From Punica granatum (Eukaryota; Streptophyta; Magnoliopsida; Myrtales; Lythraceae): 64,000 nt of DNA. A model generated the notes under the pieces. The model worked only from the letters and a program-made list of their open reading frames with translations, did not search any database and was not told where the DNA came from. The translations under genes and the position numbers were made by a program. Below, one piece after another: positions 59,501-64,000 of this stretch (its first letter is position 1; every line of letters begins with the position of its first letter). The stretch is from contig NC_045129.1 in NCBI RefSeq assembly GCF_007655135.1, positions 28,769,122 to 28,833,121 on the forward strand, written 5' to 3'.

Positions 59501-60849
59501 AATACTCCCTAAATTCTTCACCCAAAATAAATAAATAAATACTATGCAAATACGAAGGACAAAAGAGTTGATGGTTAATGGCTAAAAATAACAGCTTAGG
59601 GTGCATAGTTCAGAAGCTGGCATCCTTCCCTTCCTTCTCTTTTTTGGGTGCAATCGAGCACTTCTCGCCCAATCTTTTCAGCGAGAGGGTCCGAAGACTG
59701 GGCCTTCTTAGATTGGTTGCTTGGTCTAGTCCAGGCCACAGGCTTAGGCATACATGAGACTGCGGTACAATTGAATCTCTGAAGATCCAGGGCCGATCTC
59801 TTCAGATCCGATGAGGTGGTCGGATAGGTCATTAAGCCCCTCAACCAGGTTGTCAGAGACCATAGAAGGTTGGAGATAGGCGGTGGAAAGCCATCAGGGC
59901 CCTTCTTTTTAAATTTTAAATTATATTTTTATATAGTGAGATGAAATATTTTGAAAAAAAAACTATTGAAAGTCGTTCAAACATTCGAAGAAATGTTGGA
60001 GTATAACCACATAAAAATTGAGCGACGTCATTGCCTGAAAGAGAAAAGTAATAAAACATTGTGACCTTATTCTATACTTACTAATTTGTTTTTTTTTTAG
60101 TACAGCTATGGGAGCGCAAGACTGAAGATGAAACTCGATTTCTTAATACATGTGTTGGAGGGAAATGAAGGGAAAGGAGATAAATTGAGAGAACTGTGTA
60201 TGAAGAGCCAACTTAAACAAATCCAAGGAACCAGAAGGCAGAAGTTTTTGTTAATATGTTAAACAACTTGATCGTAATATGGTGTAACAGAGGACGAAAA
60301 GCCATGGTGTTAACTACGACTGATCTCATATTCGGGTCAGCTGAAGGAGAGATCTACTATTTTTTTATCGATAAAATCACAATGTGTTATCAGCACGCAT
60401 TGATTCAATAACTTATAATAGACCACGAGAATGACTCAAAAATATTTCAGCAAATGAAAGCAAAAAATAAGTAAACATTTTAAGAGCCATAATTTCCCTA
60501 TTTCTTATTGAAGGAAAGTCTATAAATCACAATTTCCCATGGAAGTTTGACTTTTCTATTGGTAAAACGTTGGAACCCCATGAAATGAGGATTGAATTTT
60601 AGTATGGAAGAGGGGGAGAGAAACGGAGCATATTATTCCGCTGAAATTCGATTAATACAGGCAAAGAACGGAACTAAGTTTTAGGCGAGCGATCGATACG
60701 AACGTGAGTCCACGGCGGAGTTCCTGCTTGTAGCCAAGCTGGTTAAGCCGTGAATCGTCACCATCCGAGAGCGAAACAACTTCAGTTTCTGGCAGAAGAT
60801 GATAGTGACCAGCACGAGCTTCATGTTCGTCAATGCGGTTTCTTGCCAT
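53543..60849 (-). CDS. BAT1: Amino-acid/GABA permease, BAT1 type (APC superfamily)
   Basis: Eight exons on the minus strand join in frame to 532 residues: 60704-60849, 59114-59374, 56361-56379 (19-nt microexon), 56060-56279, 55779-55960, 54336-54625, 54111-54240 and 53543-53893, all GT-AG. The product closely follows Arabidopsis BAT1 (bidirectional amino acid transporter, also GABP), which carries Ala, Arg, Glu, Lys and GABA; mitochondrial GABA transport has been reported. Conserved APC features are clear: SVLTGLNTMYGDGL, GLSMAEICSAYPTSGGLYFW, NGPRGIISS, GYAIAEVFYLAF, AYAFSRDGAMP, NAVWLSA and FTGPITNI near the C-terminus. About 12 membrane helices are expected. The start at 60849 gives a hydrophilic tail of about 55 residues before helix 1. 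Intron 2 (2.7 kb) holds a SINE and intron 5 an inverted TRIM-like pair. No damage is seen. Confidence 0.95.
54666..55150 (-). mobile_element. TRIM-like LTR element (minus) in permease intron 5
   Basis: Two LTR-like repeats of about 130-140 bp in direct orientation (minus) lie near 55020-55150 and 54666-54805; both begin near AATGTTAATCCC/AATATTAATCCC and end GAGCC then about 10 bases then an ATTCAATA-like end. After the first is TAGTATCAGAGC (55002-55013 complement), a good match to the tRNA-Met primer site. There is no coding domain. A body of about 200 bp separates the LTRs. Confidence 0.68.
55160..55612 (+). mobile_element. TRIM-like LTR element (plus), head-to-head with its partner
   Basis: Same family as 54666-55150 in the opposite orientation. 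It has a 5' LTR remnant (55160-55261), primer site TGGTATCATAGT (55262-55273), a shared body (GTTTAAGGGCACTTGACAAC) and a 3' LTR from TGTTGAGAATG to AAAAATTCA (about 55478-55610). The pair as a whole is flanked by a direct repeat AATGGGAAC (54657-54665 and about 55610-55618). Confidence 0.68.
56361..56379 (-). other. BAT1: 19-nt microexon of the permease gene
   Basis: It completes a Trp codon begun in exon 2 and encodes FNIVGQ, between acceptor CTCGCAG and donor GTACTC. The amino acids are the family-conserved WFNIVGQW stretch, so the exon must be included to keep the frame. Confidence 0.93.
57189..57365 (+). mobile_element. SINE family 1 in permease intron 2
   Basis: Family head GGTTGATTCAAGCGGTTTAA and tail AGATACCATGATACACATTG then A-rich. 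It is flanked by a 16-bp target duplication with one mismatch, AATAGTAAAAGGACTA (57173-57188) and AATAGTAAAAGCACTA (57366-57381), which shows retrotransposition. Box B has decayed. It lies antisense to the host gene. Confidence 0.87.
59590..59910. other. GC-richer island in permease intron 1
   Basis: About 300 bp of mixed composition in an AT-rich intron, with a long minus-strand open frame (SDLKRSALDLQRF, QKREGREGCQLLNYAP) that matches no family I recognise. It could be an inserted fragment of other genomic or organellar DNA. There is no clear border repeat. Confidence 0.4.
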
Positions 60850-60982
60850 TACTTTCTTCGACCCCGGAAAAAAGATATCAAATAATCAGAGGAAAAGTAA
60901 TTTGCTGAGATCTTCCATTCTCCGACCCATTCTTTTCGAGTTCTTATAATTTCGAAGGTCTCATGTGATGGTGCTTTTTTGG

Positions 60983-60991
60983 CTTTTTATA
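60983..60991 (-). promoter_or_regulatory. BAT1: TATA box of the permease gene
   Basis: CTATAAAAAG on the minus strand about 135 bp before the start codon. This would give a 5' UTR of about 100 bp. Confidence 0.6.
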
Positions 60992-61019
60992 GATTCAACA
61001 TTTAAGTAGGGTAGGTTAC

Positions 61020-62665
61020 AAATCTAACAGTCAAACAAATCGAAATAATACTCTCATTGATTGGACGAGTCGATGAAGTGTGACGTGGGATTTTCTCCAT
61101 CATCAGTTGGCTTTGAGGGGGGAAATCTATATATACAGTAAAAATTACCTTTAAAATCAATACGGATGCATCTAATTAGTTTAGTGTCGTTGAAGAAATA
61201 GCATAAATAGAATAAAACTTTCCACAAATAAAATTTATATTTATTTAAATGCACTTAATTGATTAAATGTCAATGAAGAAATAACAAAAATACGACAACA
61301 CTTTCAACCGCTACTGGTAATTATCCGCGTGCATTGTTGCTGATAAAAAAAATTGAGTCTTATAATTTCTTATTCTAAATTGATACATATCTTGGAACTT
61401 ATGGAAGAATTAGAAAATAAACCATTATACATTATAAAAGAGATGATGAGATGATTATATGAGATTCAATTTGAAAAATGTGAAATACTATCTATCGAAA
61501 TTTCAGTTGTAAATACATAAGGTGTGTTTTAAGGACTCCTCTTAATGAGAAATAGATATTTTTTCTCACCAAAATAATAAATAAAGATAAAAATAAAAAT
61601 AAAAGTAAAAACAAAATGGAGCAGTTATGATAATTTTATGAGATTTTGTGGGTGAACAGATGGAGAATGGGGCAGTTTTGTAAAAAGTACAACAATATTA
61701 AAAATGAATAAGAAAAGAAGTTGGTGCTAGTACATATCTGTATTTTAATAGGTAAAATAGCGAATATTTAATATTGTAAGTACATATAAAAAATAATAAA
61801 AGAAAGGGGAGTGAGTCAATTCAATCCATCCTCGGGAGTTTTTTTTTTTGGCTACTTCTCTTTGTAGACCTCTTTATAACTTTGCTTTAACTTACAAAAT
61901 AAAGTATAGATAATTTACTTCTATTTATAAACATAAATTCCCGATATAGGGCCAAAAGTTAAATGTCAATCAAGAAATAACACAAATAGGAAGAGACTTT
62001 CAACAAATAAAATTTATTGCTATTTATTAACTTAAATTCCATATATATGATCAAATATATAGCCTTCCAAATTGAATATGCTTGCAGTTTTCTTCACATT
62101 CGACTATTAATGCATATAATTATATGATAAAAAGTAATTTTTTTGGCCCGTGGGTTGCAAAGTGTTCAGTTTAATAATTTTTATATTGTTCTTGCCTTGA
62201 AACACCATTTTTTATTAAGATAAAAAATGTTTTTCAATTATTATTAATTTTAAGATTCAAATAATATTTTTTCATTTTCATTAAAAATTAGAGTGCGTTA
62301 AATAGTTCAATAATAAGCGAACAGGAAAGCAAAATTTTCAAGCTAGGAAGACGAAATCAATAATCTATATCCGTATCTATATATAAATAAATAAATATAT
62401 ATATATATGTATATAAAGTTTCGAGCTAAATACTCAAACCGCCATATCATCAAAAATATAAAACGGAGCTATCTCGCGATGTAACGTCATCATCATTTAT
62501 ATAGTAGGGAAATTTTAGTATTTTTTTATCAAGAAATATTTAGCCACCAAAAAAAAATGTATTCATAATATTTTCTTTATTTAATCTATATAGTAGAATA
62601 CATAGATTATATCAACATATAACCCAATGGAATATATGTATATATATATTACACCCAACAAGATA

Positions 62666-62701
<36 letters not shown>

Positions 62702-62729
62702 ACACAATTTACATAGATGCCGTTTGTTA

Positions 62730-62762
<33 letters not shown>

Positions 62763-62940
62763 GAATATTTTAATGGATAGGAAGAAAATTTTCATATTTA
62801 ATTATTAAAGAAATAATTTGCATGTATATCTTATCTCAGCATTATTAAATTATAAGAAAAATTCGAAATATTCATAATATAATATATTTACTAATTTGAG
62901 GATGAGAATGAAATAGTTCATGTATGGTGTTTCCTATATA
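61020..62940. other. AT-rich intergenic DNA with AT microsatellites
   Basis: No coding exon was found. (AT)n runs lie at about 62390-62415, 62640-62700 and 62733-62757. An AAAT/AAAG-type tract lies near 61575-61615. Confidence 0.6.
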
Positions 62941-62959
62941 TTGTTTAACTTATAGTATA

Positions 62960-63850
62960 CAATCATATTATTTGTGATGCATAACTGCGAATTTCGTATT
63001 ACTTTTCCTCTCATTCAAGTTCTTTCTAGAGGTTTTAATCTCTCTTCCATCCCAGGAGTCTATTGAGGCTTGATATTGTCTATAGGTTTCAGCAGATTTT
63101 GAGTACACCCTTGAGCACACCTGCAGGAGATCAAATGTTTGGTTGCTCATGAAGTTGTTCCTATCACAAAAGATAGCTTCTATTGAAGTTGCTTTTACTG
63201 TCACAAAAGTAAGCTTACTTCATCCGTTTCAAGTATAGATGAAGTGGATTAAGTGAAAATATGGAAAGGACAAGGTAAGACACAATCCTGAAGCGGCAAT
63301 GGAACCATAGCTAGGAGACCCTGAATATATTAAAGCTGTACACACCTCAGTCAGAAACAACTCGTGGAACCCATATTGAACCCTATCTACAAAAGCAACA
63401 ACAGCAGACATTCTGTTTTTTTGAGTCAATCGCATCTACTAATGATTTTCTGCAGAGTCGAGAAGTTTGGAATACCACGACATATACTATCCTCCGCAGT
63501 ACTTGCAATCAGTTGCCGGACTCCAACTCCTTCCTGTTTTGCTTCCCAGGTTTGGGAAGCACGGTGGTGCTGATGTACTACATGTACCAGGTTGAACTAC
63601 ATGTACCAGGTTGCACTACATGTACTAGCTGGTTGCTGTGTATTATTGTTTCCCGGAGAATTTGGCCTCGGCTCCTTACAGGAATATTCTAACCCCTTGC
63701 TGCAATTGGATTTCTCTGTTTCTAGTTAAGCATCTTGCAGAAGAGCAGCCGAGAAAAGGGAGAGGCTCATGTTGTGAAGCGAAAGCATTCTCGTTGACAC
63801 TGATGAGTAAGTCTCATTTCTGGCATCAGCTTGGATGACTTTCAACGCGC
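62960..63850. other. Coding-like stretches of uncertain identity
   Basis: The minus strand has an exon-like piece from about 63121 leftward (SRVYSKSAETYRQYQ, after CTGCAG) and another near 63335-63400 (RVQYGFHELFLTE between a TAG acceptor and a GTGTGT donor). These look like parts of a broken or unfamiliar gene. I recognise no family and the exons do not chain convincingly. Confidence 0.3.
63577..63636. repeat. 19-bp tandem repeat, three copies
   Basis: ACTACATGTACCAGGTTG is repeated at 63577, 63596 and (varied) 63615. The unit contains the palindrome TACATGTA. Confidence 0.93.
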
Positions 63851-64000
63851 TGTAACTTATGGAGAATTTGCAACAGTTCGTTTTGGTGTGGGAAGATTGT
63901 TTGTGACTGGGAGTTGTGGTACTAATGAATGGGGAAAGCCGCCTGTGGAAAAGAACAAGAACAAGAACAAGAACAAGAAAAATTATTACTGCAGTGGCCG
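63827..64000 (+). CDS. Possible exon running off the right edge, unknown product
   Basis: After a TGGCATCAG acceptor-like site, a plus frame stays open to the window end: DDFQRAVTYGEFATVRFGVG, then RLFVTGSCGTNEWGKPP, then a Lys-Asn repeat from AAGAAC hexanucleotides (about 63951-63985). The first part looks coding in character, but I recognise no family and there is no confirmed upstream exon. The minus strand is also open here, so this is weak. Confidence 0.25.

Overview
This is nuclear DNA from a flowering plant, most likely a eudicot. Genes have short exons with GT-AG introns, sit in AT-rich DNA, and encode plant-specific families. Much of the rest is transposon-derived. I cannot name the species from sequence alone.

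Four protein-coding genes are well supported. (1) 2195-4972 (+), nine exons: a 2-oxoglutarate/Fe(II) dioxygenase of the plant PKHD-type hydroxylase family. (2) 12157-12642 (+), intronless: a small membrane-anchored RING-H2 protein of the RHA2 type. (3) 33039-35945 (-), five coding exons: a B-box zinc-finger protein of the COL13/14/15 (BBX12/13) type with a strongly diverged C-terminal CCT domain. (4) 53543-60849 (-), eight exons including a 19-nt microexon: an amino-acid/GABA permease of the BAT1 type. A relic first exon of a second BAT1-like copy, with a changed splice donor, lies at 51988-52085. These genes look unrelated in function and no pathway cluster is apparent.

Region by region: 1-2190 is non-coding, with a foldback Mutator-like element and a 260-bp tandem duplication reaching the first gene's promoter. 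5100-8100 holds MITEs and a 1.5-kb Pack-MULE-like element with a perfect 9-bp target-site duplication (TSD). 8100-12100 is AT-rich. 12.9-33 kb holds a probable solo LTR, tRNA-derived SINEs, a long-TIR element with a GC-rich core, Helitron-like ends, a LINE relic, microsatellites and a second foldback MULE. 36-42 kb holds the BBX promoter with G-boxes, more Helitron-like ends and a tandem repeat split by another foldback MULE.

The most striking structure is 42110-50883: a non-autonomous LTR element (minus strand, TSD GGTCA) contains a deleted Ty1/copia element (44203-48336, TSD GCTTT), whose 3' LTR is split by a non-autonomous hAT element (46628-48211, TSD CTCAAAAC). The outer element itself interrupts a repeat array. 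The BAT1 introns hold a SINE with a 16-bp TSD and a pair of TRIM-like elements in inverted orientation. The right end (61-64 kb) is AT-rich, with coding-like stretches at the edge that I could not identify.
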